Shown here: piece after piece, positions 8,204 through 15,674 of the stretch | Position numbering within the stretch: position 1 is the stretch's first letter | Layout of the letters: each line of letters starts with the position of its first letter | Assembly (NCBI GenBank): GCA_003166865.1 | Contig: PMUP01000098.1 | Location: forward strand, 1 to 49,646 | Direction: 5' to 3' | DNA: 49,646 nt | Origin: Bryobacterales bacterium | GTDB taxonomy: Bacteria; Acidobacteriota; Terriglobia; Bryobacterales; Bryobacteraceae | Notes under the pieces: model-generated | The model's input: the letters and a program-made list of their open reading frames with translations, nothing else | What the model was told of the DNA's origin: nothing | Databases searched by the model: none | Made by a program: the position numbers and the translations under genes

Positions 8204-9498
8204 CGCGGCTGGTGCTTATTTTAGCGGCGCTGCTTTCGGCTGTTCCGGCTCCCGCGGTAACCACTGCCGCAAAAAAGACGGCCAAGAAGAAGCCCCGCAA
8301 AAAACGTGTTCGCGTAGCCGTGGTTCACGTTTCGCCAGTGGTTCGAGGCGCAGCCTTGCGCGCAATTAGCGAACGAACCGCCCGGCCTGCCAGCGTTCTC
8401 GAAGGCGCCGGAGCTCTAGTGCCGTTCTTCGAGCAGCTCTCGCATCCTCCGGAAACCGGATCACTGCACATCCTGCAATATGGCGACTCGCACACCGCTT
8501 CCGATGACTGGGCCAATCAACTGCGCCAGGATTTTCAGGCTAAGTTCGGCGCCGGCGGCCCAGGATACACGCTGCCCGGCCATCCATTTCTTGGCTATCG
8601 CCGATTCGATAGCCATGGCAGCAATTCGCGAGGCTGGTACACCGGCGGCATCGTGACTCGCAAAGACGACGGAATCGACGGGCTCGGCGGAATCAGCCTG
8701 ACTGCGCGATCCGCGGATGAGACGGTGACGCTGACTGTCGAGTGCGAGCAGCTCGAATTGCATTTCCTGCGCCAGCCCGGCGGGGGACAACTCGAATTTT
8801 CCGTGGATGGCGCTTTTGTCGCAACCGTCGATACTGATGGCGAAAGCGCGCCAGGAACCTATCAGTACGCAGCCACGCCCGGCGTGCACCAGTACACGCT
8901 GCGGACCCTCAGCGCCGCGCCTGTGCGGCTGTTCGGCTGGGTCGCTCAGAATCAAGCTGGCGTGACCTACGAGACGCTCGGCATCAACGGCGCACAGGCG
9001 AACCTGATACTCGATTGGAACCCGGACGTCCTCGCGGCGGAGCTGACGAGCCGCGATCCGGCCCTCATCGTTATCGCGTACGGCACGAACGAAGCTCTGA
9101 GCCGCACCTGGACCCCCGAAGGTTACCGCGCCGCGCTCACCGAGATCATACGGCGCCTGCGCGCCACAATTCCGGTCGCGAGTATTCTTCTGGTCGGACC
9201 GCCGGACTGCGAGCATCGCCTGCGCGGCCGCCTGGCGCCATTTCCGCATCTGGATCAGGTGATCGAAATCCAGCGTGAAGTGGCCCGCGATAACGGCTGC
9301 GCCTTTTGGGATTGGCGCGCTGCGATGGGCGGACCGGGATCCGTGCGCCAATGGGTGCAGGCCGGCCTCGGCCAAGGCGACTATACGCATCTTACCGGCG
9401 CTGGATATCGCACCATCGGCGGCACGCTCTTCGAAGATTTAATGGAGCAGTACAACCGCTTTGTCGCGATCCGCGCCGAAGGAACGCATGGACAATAA
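8200..9498 (+). CDS. Exported SGNH/GDSL hydrolase-fold protein, second paralog
   Basis: 432 residues, GTG start overlapping the previous stop by 4 bp. A signal peptide (about 1-22) is followed by a strongly basic Lys/Arg stretch (about 26-40). Catalytic positions: S97 in QYGDSHTAS, the AYGTNEA block (about 291-297) and D394/H397 in GDYTH. It aligns by eye with the preceding protein over nearly its whole length (shared FLRQPGGG, LG.NG.Q and YGTNE segments), pointing to tandem duplication and then specialisation. Loss or gain of an N-terminal anchor separates the two. Substrate unknown; an O-acyl glycan or lipid-linked acceptor is inferred from the MBOAT/ACP context. Confidence 0.84.
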   Translation: MTRLVLILAALLSAVPAPAVTTAAKKTAKKKPRKKRVRVAVVHVSPVVRGAALRAISERTARPASVLEGAGALVPFFEQLSHPPETGSLHILQYGDSHTASDDWANQLRQDFQAKFGAGGPGYTLPGHPFLGYRRFDSHGSNSRGWYTGGIVTRKDDGIDGLGGISLTARSADETVTLTVECEQLELHFLRQPGGGQLEFSVDGAFVATVDTDGESAPGTYQYAATPGVHQYTLRTLSAAPVRLFGWVAQNQAGVTYETLGINGAQANLILDWNPDVLAAELTSRDPALIVIAYGTNEALSRTWTPEGYRAALTEIIRRLRATIPVASILLVGPPDCEHRLRGRLAPFPHLDQVIEIQREVARDNGCAFWDWRAAMGGPGSVRQWVQAGLGQGDYTHLTGAGYRTIGGTLFEDLMEQYNRFVAIRAEGTHGQ

Positions 9499-9721
9499 GG
9501 AGCGCATCCTCGCCATCGTGAGAAAGGTCTCCAATCAAACCGCCGCGCCCGATCCGGATGAATCTCTGTTCGATTCCGGTTTCCTGGACTCTTTCGCGCT
9601 GCCGGACATGGTGAGCGAACTGGAGCGCGAGTTCGGCATCAAGATCCCCGATTCCGATTTGAATCCCCGCAAATTTGAATCCATCGCGAAAATCCAAAGT
9701 TACATCGAGAGCAGGATGTAG
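9488..9721 (+). CDS. Acyl carrier protein
   Basis: 77 residues from the ATG at 9488, which overlaps the end of the preceding gene by 11 bp. The carrier motif DSGFLDSFALPDMV places the phosphopantetheine serine at S35 (DSF instead of the usual DSL), followed by helix II-like SELEREFGIKIPDSDL. Such a short free-standing carrier in an MBOAT/SGNH operon is the same arrangement as DltC. It should carry the acyl group in the cytoplasm and present it to the MBOAT channel. The ketosynthase-like gene starts 3 bp later, so that enzyme probably loads or modifies this carrier. Confidence 0.9.
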   Translation: MDNKERILAIVRKVSNQTAAPDPDESLFDSGFLDSFALPDMVSELEREFGIKIPDSDLNPRKFESIAKIQSYIESRM

Positions 9722-9724
9722 CCG

Positions 9725-10663
9725 GTGGCGGCGATCAAGGCGTTCGGAGCCTACTTGCCGTCGCGTATCGTAACTAACAGCGAACTCGCTGCGCGATTGG
9801 ATTGCGAACCGAATTGGATTCTGGATGTCTCTGGAATTGAGGAGCGGCGCTACGCGGTTCCGGATGAGTCCGTCGCGAGCATGGGCGTGGCCGCGGCCCG
9901 CGAGTGCCTGGATCACGCCGGACTGAAAGCCACCGATGTCGGAATGATTCTGGTGTCCTCGGGTTCATCGGAACGCCGCTTTCCTGGACCCGCATCGGCC
10001 ATCGCACACGCTTTGAACAGGGATGGCATTCCATCAATCGATCTGCCTATCGCCAGCGCGGGCAGCTTGTTCGGCATGGCGATGGCCGCGCCGCTCTCTG
10101 CGATGCACGGCAATGTATTGGTAATCGCGTCCGAAAAAATGTCGGCCATCGCGATGCGCGAGCCCATGGAACGCGGCGTTGCGCCGCTCTTTGGTGATGG
10201 TGCGGGCGCCTGCCTGATCGGTCCCGCGATCGATCCAGGAGCCGGCTCCGCGCGAATTATCGATTACATCCTGCATTCCGACGGCGCTTTCGCCGACGAT
10301 CTGCGCTTGGAGTTCGACGCGCCGCTCGCCATGAACGGCCGCTCGGTCATCCTGCAAGCGTCCCGCAAGGTCCCGTCCGCGATCGGCGAGTTGCTCGACA
10401 AAAATGGACGAACCGCTCAGTCCGTCAAAGTGTTCCTGATGCATCAAGCGAATCAAAACCTGATGGATCGCGTGGCGCGGGCGCTGGACGTGGAGGCGGC
10501 GCGGTTCTATTCCAACATCCGGCGTTACGGGAATACATCATCCGCATCCATGCTCATCGCCGCCGCGGAATGGTGGCGCGATCCAGGGCCTGCCGCCGGC
10601 GACCTGATCTGCTTCGCCGCATTCGGCGCTGGATTTAATTGGGGGGCTTTACTGGCCGGCTAA
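9725..10663 (+). CDS. Ketosynthase III (FabH)-like protein with Ser in place of the catalytic Cys
   Basis: 312 residues, GTG start. The thiolase fold of the FabH family is clear: MAAIKAFGAYLPSRIVTNSE, GIEERRY, FGDGAGACLIG, HQANQNLMDRVA and RRYGNTSSASM. The family triad is Cys-His-Asn. Here His (H240) and Asn (N270) are kept, but the nucleophile position reads IASAGS, with S111 encoded by AGC at 10055-10057. Serine-bearing members such as DpsC are known to act on acyl chains differently from ordinary FabH, so this may be an acyltransferase or thioesterase loading the adjacent ACP, not a condensing enzyme. Last gene of the MBOAT operon; its stop overlaps the convergent stop of the next gene. 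Confidence 0.88.
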   Translation: MAAIKAFGAYLPSRIVTNSELAARLDCEPNWILDVSGIEERRYAVPDESVASMGVAAARECLDHAGLKATDVGMILVSSGSSERRFPGPASAIAHALNRDGIPSIDLPIASAGSLFGMAMAAPLSAMHGNVLVIASEKMSAIAMREPMERGVAPLFGDGAGACLIGPAIDPGAGSARIIDYILHSDGAFADDLRLEFDAPLAMNGRSVILQASRKVPSAIGELLDKNGRTAQSVKVFLMHQANQNLMDRVARALDVEAARFYSNIRRYGNTSSASMLIAAAEWWRDPGPAAGDLICFAAFGAGFNWGALLAG

Positions 10664-11760
10664 TCGCCAGACGCCCGCTGCGGCGCGTGGTACGCAAAAT
10701 AGGACGAGAGCGCGGCGCGCAATGTGCTCCAGCGCGTCCGGAGCAGGGAGATCCCGATCATGAACAGGATCACGATTACCGCTGCGATTCCGCACTGCAC
10801 GTTGGTCAGCGATTCCTTCAGCCATCCGAACCAGCGGCCGTACACCAATTCGATGTGTACCCAATACACCAGCAGCGATGTGGTGCCGAGCTGCCGCACC
10901 CAGCTCCAAGACGCGCCCAGCGGAAACGCCGTCCACACATACGCGAAGCCGATCACCAGCAGGACCACGCCCAGCTTCATCACGATCAGCCCCGGGCTAT
11001 CCAGCCAAAATTCCGACTTGGGGTAGAGCGAGTACGGGAGGTTGGAAAAATACTCGCCGCCGGCAATTAAGCCAAAGCCGAGCAACCCTCCCCACTGCAT
11101 CACGCGATTCATTTGATCGGGTTTGACCAGGCGCAGCACGCTGCCGATGCTGAGTCCGAACGCGATAAACGACGCCCAGGGGAAGAATCCGAAGTATTGA
11201 TAGCTGGGAACGAAGTACGCGGAAATACCGGACGGAAGCCAGCGCCAGTCGATTGCCGAGACCAGCGGCGCGGCCACGGCGATTGCGATACCCAATCCAG
11301 CGCACAAACGCACACGCTGGGCGGTAGTGAAAATGGCCATCACGGACATCAGGCCGATCGCGAATCCCATGCAATTCAGAATGTCGACTTTGAACAAGTC
11401 GGTCCATGGACTTTGGCCGAAGGCGAACGTCCAAAGCTGGAGACGGAACAGGAAAGCCAGCATGAACAGATAGGCGGCGCGCCGCAGCGCGGCTTTCCAA
11501 CGGCCCATTGAGGGCAGTCCTTCGCGTTCGCGGCGGTCCATCAAGAAAGCCAGCGTGATGCCGGTGAGGACCAAGAAGATCGCGGGGCCGATGCCGCCGA
11601 AAAACTGCGAAAGCATATACGGGCCGCCGGCGCGCAAATCCGTTCGATTGAAAGAGTGAAACACGTGGCCCTGCAGCATGACCACGACTGCGGCGCCGCG
11701 CGCCCAATCCAGGAACGTTAAGCGCCCGCTCACGTCGCGATTGTTTGACGGCGTGGTCAT
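10660..11760 (-). CDS. Multi-pass acyltransferase, heparan-alpha-glucosaminide N-acetyltransferase-like (DUF1624 type)
   Basis: 366 residues with about ten hydrophobic helices. The N-terminus RLTFLDWARGAAVVVMLQGHVFHSF has the D-x-x-R-G and membrane histidine pattern of the DUF1624/HGSNAT group, which moves an acetyl group through the membrane onto a sugar or lipid acceptor. The ATG overlaps the stop of the upstream LolA-like gene (ATGA), so the two are translationally coupled. The 3' end overlaps the stop of the convergent ketosynthase gene (CTAA). Its place next to the MBOAT operon suggests a second envelope acylation activity, but it is on the other strand, so a shared pathway is only inference. 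Confidence 0.78.
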   Translation of the reverse strand: MTTPSNNRDVSGRLTFLDWARGAAVVVMLQGHVFHSFNRTDLRAGGPYMLSQFFGGIGPAIFLVLTGITLAFLMDRREREGLPSMGRWKAALRRAAYLFMLAFLFRLQLWTFAFGQSPWTDLFKVDILNCMGFAIGLMSVMAIFTTAQRVRLCAGLGIAIAVAAPLVSAIDWRWLPSGISAYFVPSYQYFGFFPWASFIAFGLSIGSVLRLVKPDQMNRVMQWGGLLGFGLIAGGEYFSNLPYSLYPKSEFWLDSPGLIVMKLGVVLLVIGFAYVWTAFPLGASWSWVRQLGTTSLLVYWVHIELVYGRWFGWLKESLTNVQCGIAAVIVILFMIGISLLRTRWSTLRAALSSYFAYHAPQRASGD

Positions 11761-12443
11761 TTACCCGGATACTCGGTCTTAACACCTGGCGGAGGCTTTA
11801 GTTGCAACGCATCCGGCTGGAGCGGAGGGTTGATTTTCTGATCGCTGTACGTCACCAGGATATAGTCGCCCGAGGGCTCGAAAATCTTTTCGCGCAGCGG
11901 ATAGGGATCGCCTTGCTCGGGAATCCACAGCTCCAGCTTCTTCACGTACTGTTTGGCTTCCCCGTTCTTGGGTATCAACTGCAACCGGGTAAGAGTTTGT
12001 CCGTTGATAGTCTCGGACCCCGCAATCGTCACGTCGTAGTTCGTTGCAATTTCAGTGCCGGAAGTCCCGAAGCCGATCATGAGGAACTTGTCTAGTTGCT
12101 CGCCGTGCTTACCCAAGTCGAATATTTGCAGCGTCTTGATCTTCGGGAGATATTCTTGAACCCGGCGTTTCTCAATAGTGATGACCTTGGCGTCGGGTGA
12201 GGTGAAATCGAGCCGGCCCTGCACCTCGCCTGGCTGCACCTTTTTCATGATTACGGTGCCTGTCTCCGAACTGTCGTCGTTCAGAACGTCGGTGTGTGTT
12301 ACGTGTGTAACCTGCGCGGTCATGGATTTGAACTCGCTGGCAGCCTTATCCATCCGGCTCAGAATTTCTTGCAAGTTGTCTTTCGCGATTCCGAGAGGAG
12401 CAAACACTCCGGCGAGGAACAGGCACACCGTCCAAGTCTTCAT
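11757..12443 (-). CDS. LolA-like outer-membrane lipoprotein-sorting protein
   Basis: 228 residues starting MKTWTVCLFLAGVFAPLGIA, a signal peptide; the frame extends about 64 codons further upstream, but that part overlaps the next gene and looks non-coding. The mature part begins DNLQEILSRMDKAASEFKSMTAQV, the usual LolA/LolB-fold opening, and continues with TGTVIMKKVQPGEVQGRLDF and YLPKIKTLQIFDLGKH, a half-open beta-barrel. Such periplasmic proteins carry lipids or lipoproteins. It is coupled (ATGA) to the downstream acyltransferase, so it may present or remove an acylated lipid. This is a divergent member, not the housekeeping LolA. Confidence 0.78.
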   Translation of the reverse strand: MKTWTVCLFLAGVFAPLGIAKDNLQEILSRMDKAASEFKSMTAQVTHVTHTDVLNDDSSETGTVIMKKVQPGEVQGRLDFTSPDAKVITIEKRRVQEYLPKIKTLQIFDLGKHGEQLDKFLMIGFGTSGTEIATNYDVTIAGSETINGQTLTRLQLIPKNGEAKQYVKKLELWIPEQGDPYPLREKIFEPSGDYILVTYSDQKINPPLQPDALQLKPPPGVKTEYPGK

Positions 12444-12474
12444 CAATAGTTGGGATTCCAGAAAGCGCCTTACG

Positions 12475-12831
12475 CTACGGCGTGGTGAACGCCATGAACC
12501 CCTTGATTTCTTGTTCGGAATCGACAATTGGCTCCAAACGGACAACATGGTATTTCTTGCCGGTCCGCGCCTGGAGCAAGGTACTGGCCTCGGTGTTCCG
12601 CGCGGCTTCCGGGGTGTTCGAAAGTTGCTCGGCATCCATCCAGAAGACCGTCTCGCCGTGTTCGGCGGGGAGCATCACGATGCTGTTGGCTCGGGGCTGA
12701 TCGCGGAACCACTCCCTGGGCGTTAGAAAAATGAAGGCCACGATGAGCCCGACCATCACGTCGTACTGCCAGCCGGCGCGTGGATAATCCCAAAACAGAA
12801 AGCGCTTCACGCCGCTCATTGGGCTACTCAT
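12475..12831 (-). CDS. Small membrane protein of unknown function
   Basis: 118 residues with one clear membrane helix near the N-terminus (about 26-38, VMVGLIVAFIFLT) after WDYPRAGWQYD, and a soluble C-terminal domain with the ordered pattern MLPAEHGETVFWMDAEQL and KKYHVVRLEPIVDSEQEIKGFMAF. I do not recognise a named family. It precedes the LolA-like gene by 31 bp on the same strand, so it is probably in the same transcript, with the C-terminal domain in the periplasm. An alternative start four codons later (second Met) is possible. Confidence 0.65.
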   Translation of the reverse strand: MSSPMSGVKRFLFWDYPRAGWQYDVMVGLIVAFIFLTPREWFRDQPRANSIVMLPAEHGETVFWMDAEQLSNTPEAARNTEASTLLQARTGKKYHVVRLEPIVDSEQEIKGFMAFTTP

Positions 12832-12875
12832 GCGACCACCAGTTTATCATGCGCCCGGTGTGCGCCTGAACCGCG

Positions 12876-13505
12876 CTACTTGTACTTGCGCAGGACGGCG
12901 AGCACTCGGCCCTGGATCTGCACCGAGGCTGCGTCGACAATGATGGGTTGCATCGCGGCATTGGCGGGTTGCAAGCGGATACGGCCAGCGGGCTCGTGAT
13001 ATAGACGTTTGAGTGTGGCTTCGCGCCCCTCGATGAGTGCCACCACGATTTCACCGTCCTGCGCTTGCCCGGTCCGCTCCACCAGAACATAGTCGCCGCT
13101 CAGGATGTGATCGTCGATCATGGATTCGCCGCTCACTTGAAGCGCAAAGGTATCGCCCTTGCCCGCGAAATCGGCGAACTGCAAAGTGTCCTGTCCTTGG
13201 ATGGCTTCGACGGGCGAGCCCGCGGCGATTCGACCGGCGAGGGGAATCTCGGTGGATCTGGGGGTGGCGCGGCTCTTACGCCGCTCCTGAACGTATTTCG
13301 GCGAGACTTCGAGCGACCGGCTTTGGTTAAACAAGCGGTGCAGGTAATTGCGCGACTCCAGCGCTTGAATGTGCTTGTGCACGGTTGCCAGGGACGCCAG
13401 TTTCAGGCCGTGAGCCAGTTCCTCATAGCTGGGGCTGTAGCCGTTCTCTTCGACGAAGTCCGCGATGAAGTCGAGAACCTCTTTTTGCCGCTTGGTGAGA
13501 GCCAT
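12876..13505 (-). CDS. lexA: LexA repressor, SOS response regulator
   Basis: 209 residues from the ATG at 13503-13505; the frame is open upstream without a better start. The N-terminal winged helix has MALTKRQKEVLDFI and GYSPSYEELAHGL as in LexA. The autocleavage site is A95-G96 in GRIAAG, the catalytic serine S128 in SGESM and lysine K166 in ATLKRLY, all in the usual places. On RecA-ssDNA activation it cleaves itself and derepresses DNA-damage genes. I see no convincing inverted-repeat SOS box just upstream, so autoregulation cannot be shown. It lies 44 bp upstream of the small membrane protein gene on the same strand. Confidence 0.95.
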   Translation of the reverse strand: MALTKRQKEVLDFIADFVEENGYSPSYEELAHGLKLASLATVHKHIQALESRNYLHRLFNQSRSLEVSPKYVQERRKSRATPRSTEIPLAGRIAAGSPVEAIQGQDTLQFADFAGKGDTFALQVSGESMIDDHILSGDYVLVERTGQAQDGEIVVALIEGREATLKRLYHEPAGRIRLQPANAAMQPIIVDAASVQIQGRVLAVLRKYK

Positions 13506-13567
13506 GCCTCCATTCTCAGGCGAAGAAAAGGGGAAGTCAAGACGCAGCGATGAATTGTGACTGGCGG

Positions 13568-13595
13568 TTGGTGGTTGGCGCGGATGGAGTAAAAT
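13568..13595 (+). promoter_or_regulatory. Candidate sigma-70-type promoter of tRNA-Ala
   Basis: TTGGTG and TAAAAT hexamers are separated by 16 bp; the -10 ends 19 bp before the mature tRNA, a reasonable distance for a short 5' leader. Read by eye only. Confidence 0.4.
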
Positions 13596-13614
13596 GGTGT
13601 GCGCGGTCAAAAGT

Positions 13615-13690
13615 GGGCGGCTAGCTCAGCTGGGAGAGCGCTGCGTTCGCAATGCAGAGGTCGGGGGTTCGATCCCCCCGCCGTCCACCA
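13615..13690 (+). tRNA. tRNA-Ala (anticodon CGC)
   Basis: 76 nt including an encoded CCA. The acceptor stem pairs GGGCGGC with GCCGTCC (one G-U pair). The D arm GCTCAGCTGGGAGAGC, the anticodon stem CTGCG/TGCAG and the T arm GGGGGTTCGATCCCCC are all intact. The seven-base anticodon loop TTCGCAA puts CGC at 34-36, which reads the alanine codon GCG. A single tRNA with no neighbouring tRNA genes. Confidence 0.97.
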
Positions 13691-13718
13691 AATTCGATTT
13701 GCATCCCGGGTGCCCGGA

Positions 13719-14450
13719 TCATTTCATGTGCTCGAGGCCCACGGCCGGGTGGGCTGGCGTGTCATTGTCTTTACAGGGGGCCGCTTCCGGAGCGGCCGGA
13801 ACGTCGATCAGGATCGTGTTGGTCGTCAGGGTGCCGGTCCAAGGTACACCAAAGCGCGACCACCGATCGGACAAACTTGCCTCGAGCGCGGCGGATAATT
13901 CCCGGTGCACAAACCGTAACTTGAGGTATACCCGGTGGCCTCGCAGATCGGGATACTTTTTGAACAGCCCCTCGCGGCTCACGGGCAAAGTAATCTCCTC
14001 CAATAGCGGCGGTGTCATCTCGCCGCCGGCCGGAATCACGGCGAAAACATCGTTTTTCGGAGTGACGGGACTGTCCGGGCTGACGTCGGCCGGAAGGTCC
14101 TCCATCGGCTTGAAGGTTGGATCGAACAGACCTATGCCTTCTTTAAATACGCTCATCGATCCTGGCTTGAGCGCGGTGTAGATGGTTCTTTCACGCTCCA
14201 GAGGCAGAATCAGCGGGCGGGTTCCGGGATTTCGATACGAAACCGTGACGTGAAGCCGAAGCACCAAATAGGCAGGCGGCTGGCGTCCGGGATCTAGGCC
14301 TCGCACCCGCGCGAAGCAGTAGCTTACACCGGCGTCGGCTGCGATGGCCGAGGGGTTGGCTATCCGCGAGTCCCGAAGCGTCGCGGCCTGACCAAAACCA
14401 AGACCAATGCAGATGAGCGCGCTCGCGGTTGCGAATTTCGTAGACAGCAT
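13719..14450 (-). CDS. Secreted protein of unknown function
   Basis: 243 residues with a signal peptide ending near GFGQAA. The mature part has alternating hydrophobic strands (YLVLRLHVTVSYRNPGTRPLILPLE), suggesting an immunoglobulin-like or other beta-sandwich fold, and two isolated cysteines near its ends that could pair. I do not recognise a family. The gene stands alone between the tRNA and the PPC-domain gene, with 47 bp to its upstream neighbour on the same strand, so co-transcription is possible. Confidence 0.7.
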   Translation of the reverse strand: MLSTKFATASALICIGLGFGQAATLRDSRIANPSAIAADAGVSYCFARVRGLDPGRQPPAYLVLRLHVTVSYRNPGTRPLILPLERERTIYTALKPGSMSVFKEGIGLFDPTFKPMEDLPADVSPDSPVTPKNDVFAVIPAGGEMTPPLLEEITLPVSREGLFKKYPDLRGHRVYLKLRFVHRELSAALEASLSDRWSRFGVPWTGTLTTNTILIDVPAAPEAAPCKDNDTPAHPAVGLEHMK

Positions 14451-14497
14451 CAGATTTCAAGTTTATCGAGAAATCGCACTTGAGCGGGATGAATGTG

Positions 14498-15031
14498 CTA
14501 CCGCGCGCGGGGGTCGATGAGAGCGAGCCCCGTTTCTGGATCAAAGCGCTTCTGCATCGTTACGGGATCCACTGTCACCATCACTTCGAGCGTCGGGAAG
14601 ACATGCGCTTCGATCAGATGGCCACCCTTGGCCGAGGCGTCATCCAGGCCCACCACGAGATGCGTATGCACCGCAGGTTTGCCTTCGAACATCGCCACGT
14701 CACCAATCATCGAAAGCACTTCCACCTGCTGAGGAATCGGAATTGCTTTGTAGCTTTTCTTTTCCCTGTCCATCCACGCCACCGTCACATCCTGTAAGGC
14801 CCCGACACCGGTGAAATGCGCGCTGGTCAGGTGGTAGCGTTGTGCGAACTCGATCAGGCCGGAGGCGACCTCATCGCCTTTTCCGAAGATGACCGCATAT
14901 TGGCGCGGCTCCGCGCCCTCGCTCGTCAGCAGCTGCACTCGCATGCCTGGAGCCTTACCAAGCTCGGGGTGGTTTGCTACCGGAACATAGTATGCGCCAG
15001 GCGGGGAACACTCGATCAGATTCGGATTCAT
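14498..15031 (-). CDS. PPC/DUF296-domain protein
   Basis: 177 residues. The PPC (plants and prokaryotes conserved, DUF296) fold is clear from FTGVGALQDVTVAWMDREKKSYK, EVLSMIGDVAMFEGKPAVHTHLV and GGHLIEAHVFPTLEV. The conserved His pair HTH may bind a metal, as seen in solved bacterial trimers. The bacterial proteins have no AT-hook and their role is unknown. A strong GGGAGG ribosome site precedes the ATG. It is divergent from dcd, with 70 bp between the starts. Confidence 0.88.
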   Translation of the reverse strand: MNPNLIECSPPGAYYVPVANHPELGKAPGMRVQLLTSEGAEPRQYAVIFGKGDEVASGLIEFAQRYHLTSAHFTGVGALQDVTVAWMDREKKSYKAIPIPQQVEVLSMIGDVAMFEGKPAVHTHLVVGLDDASAKGGHLIEAHVFPTLEVMVTVDPVTMQKRFDPETGLALIDPRAR

Positions 15032-15101
15032 TTTTCAGCCTCCCTTCGTTAGACGCCGCTGGAGCGCTTTTTCGATCTACCCTGTGGTAACTTGAATCTC
15101 T

Positions 15102-15674
15102 ATGGTTTTGTCCGATGTGGACATCCGGCGCTACCTGGCCGAGGGGAGAATAAAGATTTCTCCGGAGTTGCCGCCGGAGCAGTTTGGAAGTTGTTCGGTG
15201 GATTTCCGGCTGGGCCACGAGTTCAATGTCTTCGAGCACAGCCGTCACGCCTGCATCGATCTGCGCGACAGCAAAGGCATCGACGGGATCATGCGCAGCG
15301 TCGAGGTGCCGGCGGGCGAGCCGTTTATCCTACAGCCGCGCGAGTTTGTGCTGGCGATCACGGAAGAAACGCTCGAGCTGGCTGACGACGTGCTGGGGCG
15401 GCTGGAAGGCCGGTCGAGCCTCGGCCGCATCGGCATCATCGTGCATGGCACCGCCGGATTGTTCGATCCCGGTTGGGCGGGCAAAGCGACGCTCGAGTTG
15501 AGCAACCTGGGCCGCATGCCGGTGGCGCTGTATCCGGGGATGCGCATTTGCTCATTCACCTTCGAGCAACTGTCGACGCCCTCGTCGATGCCCTATCGCA
15601 AGAAGGCCGGCAACAAGTACGCTGGACAGACGCGTCCGCTCGCGAGCCGGCTGGCGGGCGAATTCAAGGGTTAA
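15102..15674 (+). CDS. dcd: dCTP deaminase
   Basis: 190 residues, the normal length for the family. Family signatures: MVLSDVDIRRYL at the start, CSVDFRLGHEF, the nucleotide-binding RSSLGR, HGTAGLFDPGW and the ATLELSN segment with the catalytic Glu, and a C-terminal KYAGQ. It converts dCTP to dUTP in the cytoplasm, the first step toward dTMP. The stop overlaps the ATG of thyX (TAATG), so the deaminase and the thymidylate synthase are made together. That is a direct dCTP to dTMP route once a dUTPase is supplied from elsewhere. Confidence 0.93.
   Translation: MVLSDVDIRRYLAEGRIKISPELPPEQFGSCSVDFRLGHEFNVFEHSRHACIDLRDSKGIDGIMRSVEVPAGEPFILQPREFVLAITEETLELADDVLGRLEGRSSLGRIGIIVHGTAGLFDPGWAGKATLELSNLGRMPVALYPGMRICSFTFEQLSTPSSMPYRKKAGNKYAGQTRPLASRLAGEFKG

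Noticed and set aside
13506-13614. SOS box upstream of lexA
   Set aside because: No clear inverted or direct repeat of a known LexA-box type was found by eye.
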